This document shows, one piece after another, positions 25,255 to 34,949 of a DNA stretch of 64,000 nt; the stretch's first letter is position 1; each line of letters starts with the position of its first letter. The stretch covers positions 1 to 64,000 of the forward strand of contig NZ_CANLMZ010000015.1 of assembly GCF_947492645.1 (NCBI RefSeq). Direction: 5' to 3'. The notes under the pieces are model-generated. The model did no database searches, was not told the origin of the DNA, and saw only the letters and a list, made by a program, of their open reading frames with translations. This DNA is from an uncultured Pontibacter sp. GTDB taxonomy: Bacteria > Bacteroidota > Bacteroidia > Cytophagales > Hymenobacteraceae. Both the position numbers and the translations under genes were made by a program.

Positions 25255-27048
25255 ATGGAAACTCAGAATAAGACCGCAATACTAAAAGGTGGTGAGTTCC
25301 TGATAAAGGAAACGAATCCGCAGGACGTATTTATCCCGGAAGAATTTAACGAAGAGCAGCGCATGATGGCCCAGACCTGTCTGGACTTTGTGCAGGAAGA
25401 AGTACATCCGCTACTGGAAAGACTGGATAACCATGAAGAAGGCCTGATGGAGAACCTGATGAAAAAGGCAGGTGAGCTTGGGCTGTTTGCTGTATCTGTG
25501 CCAGAGCAGTACGGTGGTCTGAACATGGATTTCAATACAGCTCTCCTTGTAACAGAGTCAGTAGGTGGGGGGCATTCGTTCCCGGTTGCTTTCGCGGCGC
25601 ACACAGGTATCGGTACATTGCCTATTTTATACTTCGGTACTGAAGAGCAGAAGCAGAAGTATGTGCCAAAACTGGTAAGCGGCGAGTGGATGTCGTCTTA
25701 CTGCTTAACGGAGCCAGGTTCTGGTTCTGATGCCCTGGCAGCTAAAACCAAAGCCTTTCTAAACGAAGCCGGTACGCATTATATATTGAACGGTCAGAAA
25801 ATGTGGATCACAAATGCAGGCTTTGCAGATGTATTCATTGTTTTCGCGCAGGTAGATGGTGAAAAGTTTACCGGATTTATAGTCGAGAAAGATTACCCGG
25901 GATTAAGCCTTGGTAACGAAGAGCATAAAATGGGCATCAAAGGCTCATCTACCCGCCAGGTTTTCTTAACAGACTGCGAAGTACCGAAAGAGAACGTGCT
26001 GGGCGAGATCGGTAAAGGCCATTTGATCGCTTTTAACATCCTGAACATTGGTCGTATTAAACTATGCGCTGCTACGCTGGGTGCATCTAAGAGCGTAGCA
26101 AGCCTATCTGTGAAGTATGCCAATGAGCGTCATCAGTTTAAACTGCCAATTTCCAAGTTTGGCGCTATCCGTTACAAACTGGCAGAGCAGGCCATCAGAA
26201 TTTACGCTGTAGAGTCGGCGCAGTATCGTGCCGGTATGGATATTTACCGCATGGAGCAGGAACTGATGGCAGCCGGCAAAGACGAGAACGAAGCGCTACT
26301 TGGTGCTGCCCGCGAATTTGCCGTAGAGTGCGCCATGCTGAAAGTGGAAGGCTCTGAAGTGCTGGATTATGTAGTAGACGAAGGCGTGCAGATCTATGGT
26401 GGTTATGGTTTCTCAGCCGACTACCCAATGGACCGCGCGTACCGCGACTCGCGTATCAACCGCATTTTTGAAGGTACAAACGAGATCAACCGCATGCTTA
26501 CCGTGGATATGATCCTGAAGAAAGCCATGAACGGAGAGCTTGACCTGATGGGACCTGCGCAGAACGTACAGAACGAACTGATGGCCATTCCGGATTTTGG
26601 TGCGGAAGAAGAAGGCGGCATTTTTACTGCAGAGTATAAAGCGATCCGTAACCTGAAAAAAGCTATACTTTTAGTAGCAGGCACAGCCGTTCAGAAATAC
26701 ATGCAGTCGCTGGCGAAAGAGCAGGAAGTGCTGATGAACATTGCCGATATGGCTATCAAAACTTACGTAGCCGAATCTACGCTGCTACGTGTGGAGAAAC
26801 TGATCGGTATGAAAGGCGAGGAAGCGGTAGCCAACCAGATTGACATAGCAAAAGTAGTCCTGAATGATGCCGTGGATGCTTCGTTTATAGCTGGTAAAGA
26901 AGCAATCGCCTCTATGGCTGAGGGAGATGAGCAGCGACTGTTGTTCATGGGCCTGAAGCGCTTCACTAAAAAAGACCTTTATAACACGAAAGAAGCGCGC
27001 CGCCGTATAGCTGCCGCCCTGATAGAGGCAAACGAATACGCTTATTAA
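25255..27048 (+). CDS. fadE: Acyl-CoA dehydrogenase (FadE-like, 597 aa)
   Basis: A 597-aa FAD-dependent acyl-CoA dehydrogenase, the first oxidation step of beta-oxidation. Signatures: YCLTEPGSGSDALAAKTKA; MWITNAGFADVFIVFAQ; GIKGSSTRQVFLTDCEVP; and YGGYGFSADYPMDRAYRDSR followed by FEGTNEINRM, where the catalytic base region lies. The extra C-terminal region of about 180 residues makes it the long type, as in the Bacillus FadE (about 594 aa). It closes the marR-fadN-fadA-fadE cluster and is followed by a terminator. Confidence 0.94.
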   Translation: METQNKTAILKGGEFLIKETNPQDVFIPEEFNEEQRMMAQTCLDFVQEEVHPLLERLDNHEEGLMENLMKKAGELGLFAVSVPEQYGGLNMDFNTALLVTESVGGGHSFPVAFAAHTGIGTLPILYFGTEEQKQKYVPKLVSGEWMSSYCLTEPGSGSDALAAKTKAFLNEAGTHYILNGQKMWITNAGFADVFIVFAQVDGEKFTGFIVEKDYPGLSLGNEEHKMGIKGSSTRQVFLTDCEVPKENVLGEIGKGHLIAFNILNIGRIKLCAATLGASKSVASLSVKYANERHQFKLPISKFGAIRYKLAEQAIRIYAVESAQYRAGMDIYRMEQELMAAGKDENEALLGAAREFAVECAMLKVEGSEVLDYVVDEGVQIYGGYGFSADYPMDRAYRDSRINRIFEGTNEINRMLTVDMILKKAMNGELDLMGPAQNVQNELMAIPDFGAEEEGGIFTAEYKAIRNLKKAILLVAGTAVQKYMQSLAKEQEVLMNIADMAIKTYVAESTLLRVEKLIGMKGEEAVANQIDIAKVVLNDAVDASFIAGKEAIASMAEGDEQRLLFMGLKRFTKKDLYNTKEARRRIAAALIEANEYAY

Positions 27049-27070
27049 TTTTTGACCATTTATAGTTTTG

Positions 27071-27102
27071 AAAGGCTTTCTCTTTAGGAGGAAGCCTTTT
27101 TT
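27071..27102 (+). terminator. Terminator after fadE
   Basis: A stem of about 12 bp, AAAGGCTTTCTC/GAGGAAGCCTTT with one G-T pair and loop TTTAG, then a T run. Confidence 0.88.
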
Positions 27103-27229
27103 GTTTTAGTATCTACATCAAAAGGGAAGTATAAAACTCTTGAATCAGAATTTATACTTGGATAAGGCAAAGGCCGTAGCCGCTTTTACGTATTGTGATA
27201 ATTACACTATTAGTTTTAAGTACTTGTCT

Positions 27230-27874
27230 ATGAATGTAAGCTGCCTTATACCTTGTTTTAATGAGCGTGAGCGAATAGCGGGGGTGTTAAACGTAGTAAC
27301 TAGGTCAAGGTACATAAATCAAGTTGTTTGTATAGATGATGGTTCTACAGATGGTACTTCAGGCTTCATCAAAGCACATTGGCCCGCAGTAGAAGTAATC
27401 CGGTTACAGCATAACAAAGGAAAAACAGAAGCGATAAGGCATGGCCTGCAGTATGTGCGGCACGATACTTTACTGATGATAGATGCTGACTTGCAGTACC
27501 TGAGGCAGGATGAGCTGGAGGCAGCCCTTGAAGCCTACCAAAAGTATACTGCTGTTGATATGATTATCATGCGCCGCATCAACTCGCCCTGGTTTGTGAA
27601 GTGGTATCGCAGCGATGTGTTGCTATCCGGTGAGCGCATCCTTAAAACCGCTGACCTGGCGCAGATACTAAGGCAAAAACTAAAGTGCTATCAACTCGAA
27701 GTGGCTATCAACCGCTACATGCTGCTGCATAAAAAAGTTGTGCGTTGGATGCCATGGTCAGCCATGAATACATATAAAGTAGATAAACTAGGCGTGCTGG
27801 ATGGCTCCCGCAAAGAGTTTAATATGTATGTGGATATCGTTAACTACGTGGGGTTATCGCACATGTGCCTGTAG
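27230..27874 (+). CDS. Glycosyltransferase family 2 protein
   Basis: A 214-aa GT-A fold glycosyltransferase. MNVSCLIPCFNERERIAGVL is the usual GT2 opening, followed by VCIDDGSTDGT and the DxD-type motif MIDADLQYL. There are no membrane segments, so it is a short soluble member resembling dolichyl-phosphate-mannose-synthase-like enzymes. The frame extends 30 codons upstream to a TTG at 27140, but that part has no family resemblance, so ATG 27230 is chosen. Substrate unknown. It is isolated between fadE and a minus-strand exported protein. Confidence 0.85.
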   Translation: MNVSCLIPCFNERERIAGVLNVVTRSRYINQVVCIDDGSTDGTSGFIKAHWPAVEVIRLQHNKGKTEAIRHGLQYVRHDTLLMIDADLQYLRQDELEAALEAYQKYTAVDMIIMRRINSPWFVKWYRSDVLLSGERILKTADLAQILRQKLKCYQLEVAINRYMLLHKKVVRWMPWSAMNTYKVDKLGVLDGSRKEFNMYVDIVNYVGLSHMCL

Positions 27875-27951
27875 CTGGCGTCTTTTACAAAAAAACTAGG
27901 ACATACTAACTTACCAACACAAAAGCATAAACGGCAGATATACTTTTAGGA

Positions 27952-29406
27952 TTACTTTAGCTGAATGTGACTAAGGCGTAAACCATTTGCTTTTTTGCTT
28001 GGGCGCACTACTGTTATAATATTTTTGTCGGTAAGCCAGGTTGTGAAGCTCTTTACATATGCCTGTTCTTTGTCGTTGGCTACATTCAGGCGTACACTTT
28101 TGGGGGCAGTTGTTTTGCCGGTCTTCGTATCTATCTGGCGCAAGTATAAATCATACTTCCCTTCAAGCTCTTCTAAAGTTAGCAGGTTTAAAGTGTTGTT
28201 GCTTAAATAAGCATTGTACGAGATACCTGTAAAAGCCTCGTCTGCGGGTGCCTGCTGGTTTTTTAGCAGCACCGAGCTCCAGGCAGTACCCATGTATTCG
28301 TCGTAGGTAAACAGGTGCAGGTCTTTAGCAAAGTATGGCGCGTTCTCACCGCCCTCGGTATACTTCTTCTCCGCAATTACAGTCAGGTTGCCATTTTCGG
28401 ATAAAAAGAGGTCGGAGAGGTAGATATCCTCGAGACGTTTGGTTGTATTGCTTTTATCCGTAGCGGTTACTTTGGCTACATATTCTGGCGTAAATTTAAA
28501 CTCTTCGGCAAAAACCATGTCTTCAGCCTCAAAATCAAATTTAACGGCTTTAAGGCTGTGGTATTTGCCTCCTGCTTCTTCTGCCGTTAATACAGCGCCA
28601 TAAAGTGTGTTGTTAGGCATTAACTCAAATTTAGAGTCCAGTATGTATACTTTTTGTCCGCCGTATACGCCACCTACCAATACACTCATAACTTTAGCTG
28701 TTGGTGCACCTGGTTTATACTGCCGCACCGTCAGGCGGTTCATGTCTTCTGAGATAAGGCAAACGTACTGCTCGCCGTTATTACCCACCTTAACATCAGC
28801 TGTAAGTATACCCAGCACATCACTTAGGTTATACTTGGTTTCTGTTGCTTTCTGGAAGTTGCTATCATAAAGTATGCTGCTGATATCCTTTATCTGGTGA
28901 TTGTTATCGGTATGGTAGCGGTAAGCTAATAATTTAGTGCCATCTGCCGAGGCGGCTATACTTGCTCTACGCCCTTTTGCTGGTGCCTCTACGAGTAAAA
29001 ATGCCTCCTGTTTCTGCCCAGTTTGCAGATTGATGCGGTGGCCGAAAAGCTGCTGCGTAGTTTCGTTTGCTCTGCGCGTGATAACAAAGGCTGCTGCATC
29101 AGATTTATAAAAGGCTTCTACTGTTTCGGTGCCTGCTAAAGGTATATCGGCTTGCCATGCTGGTTTAAGCGCGGTATTGTACTTCTCTACAGAATAACTG
29201 TTTGCGCTCTGGCGGCTAAGTATAATAAACTCATTTTGCGATAGCGGGATGGTCTTTTGTGCTATACGCTGGTTATACTGGTCTTCGCCTTTCTCAGGTA
29301 AATAAGTAAAATCTGTTGAGGCTTTCGTTTTAGATTGCGCGTAAATGTGCTGCGAAGAACAAAGAAAGCACAGAAACAAAAAGTTTAGGATGAGAAGCTT
29401 TTTCAA
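27952..29406 (-). CDS. Exported protein of unknown function, 484 aa
   Basis: A 484-aa protein with a clear signal peptide (MKKLLILNFLFLCFLCSS, cleavage probably after HIYAQ). The remainder is rich in beta-strand patterns with repeated short segments that could be blades of a beta-propeller (for example LLAYRYHTDNNHQ, QYVCLISEDMNRL, LYGAVLTAEEAG, LTVIAEKKYTEGG). There is no T9SS sorting domain or lipobox. Likely periplasmic or outer-membrane-associated. It stands alone on the minus strand. The propeller idea is inference from pattern only. Confidence 0.72.
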   Translation of the reverse strand: MKKLLILNFLFLCFLCSSQHIYAQSKTKASTDFTYLPEKGEDQYNQRIAQKTIPLSQNEFIILSRQSANSYSVEKYNTALKPAWQADIPLAGTETVEAFYKSDAAAFVITRRANETTQQLFGHRINLQTGQKQEAFLLVEAPAKGRRASIAASADGTKLLAYRYHTDNNHQIKDISSILYDSNFQKATETKYNLSDVLGILTADVKVGNNGEQYVCLISEDMNRLTVRQYKPGAPTAKVMSVLVGGVYGGQKVYILDSKFELMPNNTLYGAVLTAEEAGGKYHSLKAVKFDFEAEDMVFAEEFKFTPEYVAKVTATDKSNTTKRLEDIYLSDLFLSENGNLTVIAEKKYTEGGENAPYFAKDLHLFTYDEYMGTAWSSVLLKNQQAPADEAFTGISYNAYLSNNTLNLLTLEELEGKYDLYLRQIDTKTGKTTAPKSVRLNVANDKEQAYVKSFTTWLTDKNIITVVRPSKKANGLRLSHIQLK

Positions 29407-29825
29407 GGGAAGTATAAATTTGTTAGCAACACCTAAATATACGGTACGAGTATCAAAGTATAAACTTCTTATTAAGGATGTTTATTTTACCTGCTTTAGC
29501 TGATTGGTGTAAGCTATGCTAAAGTACATGCCATAGCTTATACTTACAACACTTTTAAAGGGCATGGTTTAGCAGGAAGGTGTTGCTGCAGCTGCTCCTG
29601 TATCAGAATTAAAGAGTATAACGCTTTAACTATTGTTTCTCGTGGAACTCTTGCAAGGAAAAGAATCAACAACAAATCGTCATATCAAAATATAGCTAAA
29701 CTTAGAGTGCGTTGGCATTGTAATTAGTAGTATAGAGTTTGTGTTTACAGGCTTTCACCAAATAAAGGCCGGGTACAAAAACTTGCTCAAGCTTTAACCG
29801 GTACATCAAACCATATACTTTATAT
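29407..29825. other. Intergenic region with an inverted repeat
   Basis: A spacer of about 420 bp upstream of the minus-strand exported protein. It holds six AGTATA-type words and an inverted pair TAAGCTATG (29510-29518) / CATAGCTTA (29532-29540), 9 bp each with a 13-nt gap, possibly a regulator site. No convincing gene. Confidence 0.5.
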
Positions 29826-30035
29826 ATGAAATCTATTCTCAAACTCTTTTTGTTTATGGGGATAATCCTCCTGAGCAAACTAACAAAAGAAAGTGAGATA
29901 GCAACAGCAACTGTGAAAACCGGCAGCGTAAAGAGTTCTTTTACAAATTTCAAACAGCAACCTGACCAGCTCAGCGAGTCGGAGGAAAACAAAGAAACTT
30001 TTAACGAAGCAATCACTAAAAATAGAGGGATGTAG
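29826..30035 (+). CDS. Possible small secreted peptide, 69 aa
   Basis: An ORF of 69 aa with a hydrophobic N-terminus (MKSILKLFLFMGIILLSKLT) and a polar remainder rich in Glu, Ser, Thr and Asn. This would fit a small exported or lipoprotein-free secreted peptide. There is no homology that I recognise and no conserved neighbour. It lies in an otherwise empty region of about 780 bp between genes on the opposite strand. It could be a chance ORF. Confidence 0.35.
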   Translation: MKSILKLFLFMGIILLSKLTKESEIATATVKTGSVKSSFTNFKQQPDQLSESEENKETFNEAITKNRGM

Positions 30036-30183
30036 GGAAGAATTAACTTTTACAAAACACCAATCTTACCAATAATCTTCTTTGAGCGTTAGAAAACAGC
30101 GTTCAGTTGCTTCTGTAGCTATAGCTTCTGAGTTATGGCCTGTATTAAACTACAGGTACTTTAGATGTGCACACCTGTTAAGC

Positions 30184-32283
30184 TTAGCTTATTCTACTCC
30201 AGTTTACGGCATTGGCGCTAAGCGATTGTATATGCCTGCGGATGTTGGTGTGCTGCGGCTGCTCTAACTGTGGGTCTTGTTCCAGTACACGCTGTGCTGC
30301 CGCACGTGCCTCCTGAAGTATAGGTGCATCTTTAGCCAGATCCGATATTAAAAGGTCCAGCACGCCGCTTTGCTGTGTACCCATCAGGTCGCCGGGGCCG
30401 CGAAGCTTCAGATCGATGTCGGCTATCTCGAAGCCATTGTTGGTGCGTACCATTGTTTCCAGCCTGGTCTTACTGTCCTTGCTTAGTTTATAGCCGGTCA
30501 TGAGTATACAGTAGCTTTGCTCGGCACCCCGGCCTACACGCCCGCGCAACTGGTGCAACTGCGACAATCCAAAGCGCTCTGCACTCTCTATTACCATTAC
30601 AGATGCATTTGGTACGTTTACACCTACCTCAATTACAGTTGTGGCCACCATTATCTGCGTCTCGTGGTTTACGAAGCGCTGCATTTCATAATCTTTGTCC
30701 TGTGGCTTCATTTTGCCGTGCACCATACTTACCTTATACTCCGGAAAGGCGCGCTGCACGCTTTCAAAACCATCCATCAGGTCTTTGTAGTTCTCCATCT
30801 GCTCCGACTCCTCTATAAGCGGGTACACGATGTATACCTGCCTGCCGAGCTTTATCTGCTCCCGTATAAACTGGAACACGCGCAGGCGGTGCGAATCGAA
30901 GCGGTGTACTGTAACAATCTCTTTACGGCCGGCTGGTAACTCATCTATCACGGATACATCCAGGTCGCCATATAAAGTCATGGCCAGAGTACGGGGAATC
31001 GGAGTGGCCGTCATTACGAGCACGTGCGGGATAACGCGCGGGTTCTTGCGCCACAGTTTGGAGCGCTGCTCTACTCCAAAACGGTGCTGCTCATCCACAA
31101 TGCAGAGGCCCAGATTTTGGAACTGCACCACATCCTCCAGTAGTGCATGCGTGCCCACAATCATTTTCATATCGCCGGAGCGCAGTTGCTCGTGCAAAAC
31201 CTTGCGGTCTTTTGTTTTGGTAGAGCCGGTTAATTTCCCCAGGTTTATACCTAGCCTGTCGGCAAAGGCTTTTAATCCTACATAATGCTGGTCGGCCAGA
31301 ATCTCGGTTGGTGCCATCAGCACCGACTGCGCTCCATTGTCTGCGGCTATCAGCATGGTTATAAAAGCCACGATTGTCTTACCCGAGCCTACATCCCCCT
31401 GTAGCAGGCGGTTCATCTGTTTGCCGGCTGTCAGGTCAGCATATATTTCCTTTATAACCCGCTTCTGCGCATTGGTCAGGTCAAAGGTCATATGGTTTTT
31501 GTAGAAGTCGGTAAGGGTGGCGGTGTTTCTGAATATTTGTCCTTTCAGGTCAGCCTTGCGCACTACCTTTTGCCGGAACAGGCGCAGTTGTATGTAAAAA
31601 AGTTCTTCAAACTTTAACCTGAACTTAGCCGCATTATACTTTTCTGTAGACTGCGGAAAGTGTATGTTGATAAGTGCGCTGCGTTTATCGGTAAGGCGGT
31701 AATGGTCTATCAGGTCAGGAGAAAGGGTTTCCTGAATGTTGGGTACAGCCACTTTCAGCAAATGCTCCATCATTTTGCTGATGACTTTGCTATCTATCCG
31801 GTGAGCCTTTAGCTTTTCGGTGGTGTTGTAAACCGGCTGCAGAAAGGAGGTAGTTTGTTTTTCTTCAGCTAATTCCTCCAGGTCGGGGTGCGCCATGCTA
31901 AAGCGCCCATTAAACTCTGTAGGCTTGCCAAACACAATATAGTCTGTGTGGTTCTTCAGCGATTTCTCCATCCACTTCACACCCTTAAACCACACCAGTT
32001 CCAGCTGGTCACCGTTCTCATCTACAAGCGTAGCCGCCAGGCGTTGCTTTCTGCCTTCGCCTATCAGCTCTTTGCCACGCACCCGTCCGCGCACCTGCAC
32101 ATAAGGCATGCTTTCATCCAGCTCAGACACTTTGTAAAATTGAGTCCGGTCCAGGTAGCGGAAAGGGTAGTGCTGTATCAGGTCGCCGTACGTGAAGATC
32201 TGCAACTCTTTCTGGAGCAGCTCTGCGCGCATTGGTCCTACGCCTTTCAGAAATTCTATCTTAGTATGGAAGAAGTTGCTCAC
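30184..32283 (-). CDS. recG: ATP-dependent DNA helicase RecG
   Basis: A 699-aa RecG that remodels stalled replication forks and branched DNA. The N-terminal wedge/OB domain includes the RecG-typical KGVGPMRAELLQKEL and YPFRYLDRTQFY. Helicase motif I is LLQGDVGSGKTIVAF, motif II is DEQHRFG, motif III is TATPIPRTLAMTLYGDLDVS, and the C-terminal motifs include QLHQLRGRVGRG. Full length. It is the most downstream gene of a minus-strand series (mutY, ssb, gldE, gldD, recG) but is separated from gldD by a hairpin terminator. Confidence 0.96.
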   Translation of the reverse strand: MSNFFHTKIEFLKGVGPMRAELLQKELQIFTYGDLIQHYPFRYLDRTQFYKVSELDESMPYVQVRGRVRGKELIGEGRKQRLAATLVDENGDQLELVWFKGVKWMEKSLKNHTDYIVFGKPTEFNGRFSMAHPDLEELAEEKQTTSFLQPVYNTTEKLKAHRIDSKVISKMMEHLLKVAVPNIQETLSPDLIDHYRLTDKRSALINIHFPQSTEKYNAAKFRLKFEELFYIQLRLFRQKVVRKADLKGQIFRNTATLTDFYKNHMTFDLTNAQKRVIKEIYADLTAGKQMNRLLQGDVGSGKTIVAFITMLIAADNGAQSVLMAPTEILADQHYVGLKAFADRLGINLGKLTGSTKTKDRKVLHEQLRSGDMKMIVGTHALLEDVVQFQNLGLCIVDEQHRFGVEQRSKLWRKNPRVIPHVLVMTATPIPRTLAMTLYGDLDVSVIDELPAGRKEIVTVHRFDSHRLRVFQFIREQIKLGRQVYIVYPLIEESEQMENYKDLMDGFESVQRAFPEYKVSMVHGKMKPQDKDYEMQRFVNHETQIMVATTVIEVGVNVPNASVMVIESAERFGLSQLHQLRGRVGRGAEQSYCILMTGYKLSKDSKTRLETMVRTNNGFEIADIDLKLRGPGDLMGTQQSGVLDLLISDLAKDAPILQEARAAAQRVLEQDPQLEQPQHTNIRRHIQSLSANAVNWSRIS

Positions 32284-32337
32284 GCTTTGGCTTGCTTAAG
32301 GTGAAAGTATGGCAAGTACAGATTACAAATTTAAGCA

Positions 32338-32372
32338 AAAGCCCCTGAAGTATAAATTACTGCAGGGGCTTT
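32338..32372 (-). terminator. Terminator between gldD and recG
   Basis: A 10-bp stem AAAGCCCCTG/CAGGGGCTTT. The loop itself contains an AAGTATAAA word. A T tract follows on the minus strand. Confidence 0.75.
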
Positions 32373-32400
32373 CTCATGTATTGCTTACTGATCAGACGAA

Positions 32401-33030
32401 TTAATTAGTGGCATTTTGTTCTTTCCACTTAAGGGTATTCAGCATATGCACGATATCCTTTTTTACAAACTCTATAATAGGAGCCAGGGAATCGTTTTGT
32501 GTGGCAGTTCTGAAGTATAGGGCGCCTCTTAAAAAATGTGTGGTAGAGTCGGTAACATAGAACTGAAACTGGCTTGGCACTTCACCTTCCAATTCAAAAA
32601 CTGATGCTACTGCTCCCGAGGGCGTTTTTACTTCAGTTTCCTCAATCGAATATGCTTTGATTTGGTGCTTACCTGTTAGCTTGCGTGCATCCTCAATCAG
32701 GTCGTTCAGCATCTTCTGGTTGTTGTTTAGGCTTTTGTAGGTAAGCTGCACGTTGGCTCCCATACCTGTGTAAAGCACATTAATCCAATGCGGTTGAGCA
32801 ATAGACGAAGAATCTGGGCGGATTTTAGCATGTTTTGAAAACTCGAAAGTATAGGGATGATCCTCCTGCAGCTGCTGATAAGTTTGCGCTGGCAGATCGA
32901 TCCGGTTATAGCCTTTTGGTTTTGGTGTATACTCAGCTCCGCAAGCTACCATACTAGCCGCTAAGCCAAACCACATCAACAGCTTAAGCTTAGCTAACTT
33001 TATGGTAGTGTTCTTTTTTGTTTTTAACAT
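32401..33030 (-). CDS. gldD: Gliding motility lipoprotein GldD
   Basis: A 209-aa lipoprotein. A basic N-terminus and a hydrophobic stretch lead to the lipobox SMVAC (Cys30). The mature part starts YTPKPKGYNRIDLP and contains YTFEFSKHAKI, as in GldD of gliding Bacteroidota. GldD is required for gliding and T9SS-dependent functions in Flavobacterium johnsoniae. Its start lies inside the 3' end of gldE with a 41-nt overlap, so translation is probably coupled. In F. johnsoniae gldD also lies next to gldE. Confidence 0.9.
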   Translation of the reverse strand: MLKTKKNTTIKLAKLKLLMWFGLAASMVACGAEYTPKPKGYNRIDLPAQTYQQLQEDHPYTFEFSKHAKIRPDSSSIAQPHWINVLYTGMGANVQLTYKSLNNNQKMLNDLIEDARKLTGKHQIKAYSIEETEVKTPSGAVASVFELEGEVPSQFQFYVTDSTTHFLRGALYFRTATQNDSLAPIIEFVKKDIVHMLNTLKWKEQNATN

Positions 33031-34360
33031 TGATTTTTACTCGTTTTATACGCTTAACGTCAGCTGATTCTATAGTAAAGTGGAAACGGCCATACTTTGC
33101 TTCTTCGCCTACGCGCGGTATCCGTGAGAAAAGTGCCAGCATTAAGCCTGCTACAGTTTCGTTCTCGCCCTTAACTTCATTAAAAGCATCAAAAGGTAAT
33201 TCTGTTATCTTAAGGAAGTCGTGGAGGGATGTTTTGCCGTCAAAGATATAGGTATTTTCGTCTAATTGAGAGTAGATAATGTCATCATCCTCATCAAATT
33301 CATCGTTTATCTCGCCCACTATTTCTTCTACAATGTCTTCAAGGGTTAGCAAGCCGGCAGTAGCGCCATACTCATTAACCACAATTGCCATGTGCACGTG
33401 CTTCTCTTTAAACTGCTGGTACAAATCAGCGATTCGTGTATTTTCCGGCACAAAGACAGGAGGTCTCAGCAGCCTTAACCAGTTAAAGTCATCGCTCTGG
33501 TCCAGGTAAGGCAACAGGTCTTTTACATAAAGTATACCATCAATCCTGTCTGTGTCTTTGGTATAAACCGGCACGCGGGAATATCCCCATTTAACAATCT
33601 GAGGTAGAAGGTCCGGCAGCTTCGTGTTGGAATTGAAGGCCACGATATCTACGCGGGGCCGCATTATCTGCTTTACAGATATTGCACCAAAGTTTACCAC
33701 GCCTCGTAAAATCTTGCGCTCCTCCGGTGATGTCTCTTCATTGGTCAGAGCTACATCAAGGCTATGGTGCAACTCTTCGATGGTGTGGTTGTAGCCGCGT
33801 ATCATATAGTGCTTATCAATGTAGTTGCTGATGCCAGTCATCAGTACGGACAAAGGCTTTGCTACAAACTGCATGTATTTTATGAGCGGTACAGTACGGC
33901 GTGCAACTGCCAGCTGGCGTGTTTGCACATATACTTTGGGCAGGAGCTCACCGAAAAAAACAATGAAAAATGTGGCTGTTAAAACGCAGGCGGCCAAAGT
34001 AGCTGCTGTTAAGCTCTTGGTCCCAAACATTTGCCATGCCACATAAGCAAACAAAGTAACGATGCTTACATTGATGCCATTGTTAAAAACCAGCAGGGTG
34101 TTCAGAAGCTTTCTAGGGTTTTGGAGCAGGCTGTGGATTGTGCGCTCAGCGGGTGCCGGGCTGTTTTTGCACTCCTCTAGTTCCTGTTCTGATAAAGAAA
34201 AAAAAGCTGCTTCTGCCCCTGAAACAAGGGCAGAAAGCAGCAAAAGGATAAAGCCGGCAAAAATTGCCGCTATATATTCAATCCTGAGTTGGTCAAACGA
34301 CGTCTGGAATAACTGAAGTAAACTATAACTCAGGGGGTCTCCGGAATCTATACTTTCCAA
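32990..34360 (-). CDS. gldE: Gliding motility-associated protein GldE (CNNM/CBS/CorC-HlyC)
   Basis: A 456-aa membrane protein. An N-terminal DUF21/CNNM domain has hydrophobic segments at about 32-54, 90-110, 120-145 and 160-180. Two CBS domains follow at about 225-345 (IMRPRVDIVAFNSN, GYSRVPVYTKDTDRIDGILY, EYGATAGLLTLEDIVEEIVG), then a CorC_HlyC C-terminal domain. This is the architecture of GldE and of CorC/hemolysin-C-like transporters. The location between ssb and gldD is the conserved context that identifies GldE. It overlaps gldD by 41 nt and lies 26 nt after ssb. Confidence 0.92.
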   Translation of the reverse strand: MESIDSGDPLSYSLLQLFQTSFDQLRIEYIAAIFAGFILLLLSALVSGAEAAFFSLSEQELEECKNSPAPAERTIHSLLQNPRKLLNTLLVFNNGINVSIVTLFAYVAWQMFGTKSLTAATLAACVLTATFFIVFFGELLPKVYVQTRQLAVARRTVPLIKYMQFVAKPLSVLMTGISNYIDKHYMIRGYNHTIEELHHSLDVALTNEETSPEERKILRGVVNFGAISVKQIMRPRVDIVAFNSNTKLPDLLPQIVKWGYSRVPVYTKDTDRIDGILYVKDLLPYLDQSDDFNWLRLLRPPVFVPENTRIADLYQQFKEKHVHMAIVVNEYGATAGLLTLEDIVEEIVGEINDEFDEDDDIIYSQLDENTYIFDGKTSLHDFLKITELPFDAFNEVKGENETVAGLMLALFSRIPRVGEEAKYGRFHFTIESADVKRIKRVKINVKNKKEHYHKVS

Positions 34361-34386
34361 AATTACTTAATTGGGTCAAACATTGG

Positions 34387-34845
34387 TTAGAACGGCAGGT
34401 CGTCTGGCTCGTCGTTCTGGCTGGCAGATGTGTTACCACCATAGTTTCCTCCGCTAGAAGCAGTAGAAGAAGCTGTTTCCTGGTAGTTTCCTCCGCCACC
34501 GTTTCCGTTATCGCTACGGCCACCCAACATAGTCATGTTGTCGGCTACAATCTCGGTGCTGTAACGCTGGTTGCCATCCTTGTCCTGATACTGGTTTGTT
34601 CTGATCTTACCTTCAATAAAAACAGATTGGCCTTTGCGCAGGTATTTTTCAGCTACTTCAGCCAAGCCTCTCCACACAACAATGTTGTGCCATTCGGTTT
34701 TTTCCTGCTTTTGTCCGCTCTTGTCTTTGTAAGACTCAGATGTTGCTAAAGGGAAACGGGCCACAGCCACGCCGCCTTCTAAATGACGTACTTCAGGGTC
34801 TTTGCCCAGATTTCCGATAAGAATTACTTTGTTTACACTTGCCAT
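34387..34845 (-). CDS. ssb: Single-stranded DNA-binding protein
   Basis: A 152-aa SSB. The OB fold begins ASVNKVILIGNLGKDPEVR and continues with WHNIVVWRGLAEVAEKYLRK and GQSVFIEGKIRTNQYQD. A Gly/Asn/Ser-rich disordered linker ends in the acidic tip DEPDDLPF that recruits replication and repair partners. Normal length. It stands between mutY and gldE on the minus strand, a conserved order in gliding Bacteroidota. Confidence 0.96.
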   Translation of the reverse strand: MASVNKVILIGNLGKDPEVRHLEGGVAVARFPLATSESYKDKSGQKQEKTEWHNIVVWRGLAEVAEKYLRKGQSVFIEGKIRTNQYQDKDGNQRYSTEIVADNMTMLGGRSDNGNGGGGNYQETASSTASSGGNYGGNTSASQNDEPDDLPF

Positions 34846-34949
34846 GTCTTTTTGTCTTAAATAGTTAATTGATTTGGGCTACTCCGGCAACCTAGCCGGA
34901 GGCAAATATGGCTTACTGAACTACAAATATAGAGGTATAAAAGTTCAGT

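Noticed and set aside
27140..27229. 30-residue extension of the GT2 protein from a TTG
   Set aside because: No family resemblance; the GT2 opening motif begins right after ATG 27230.
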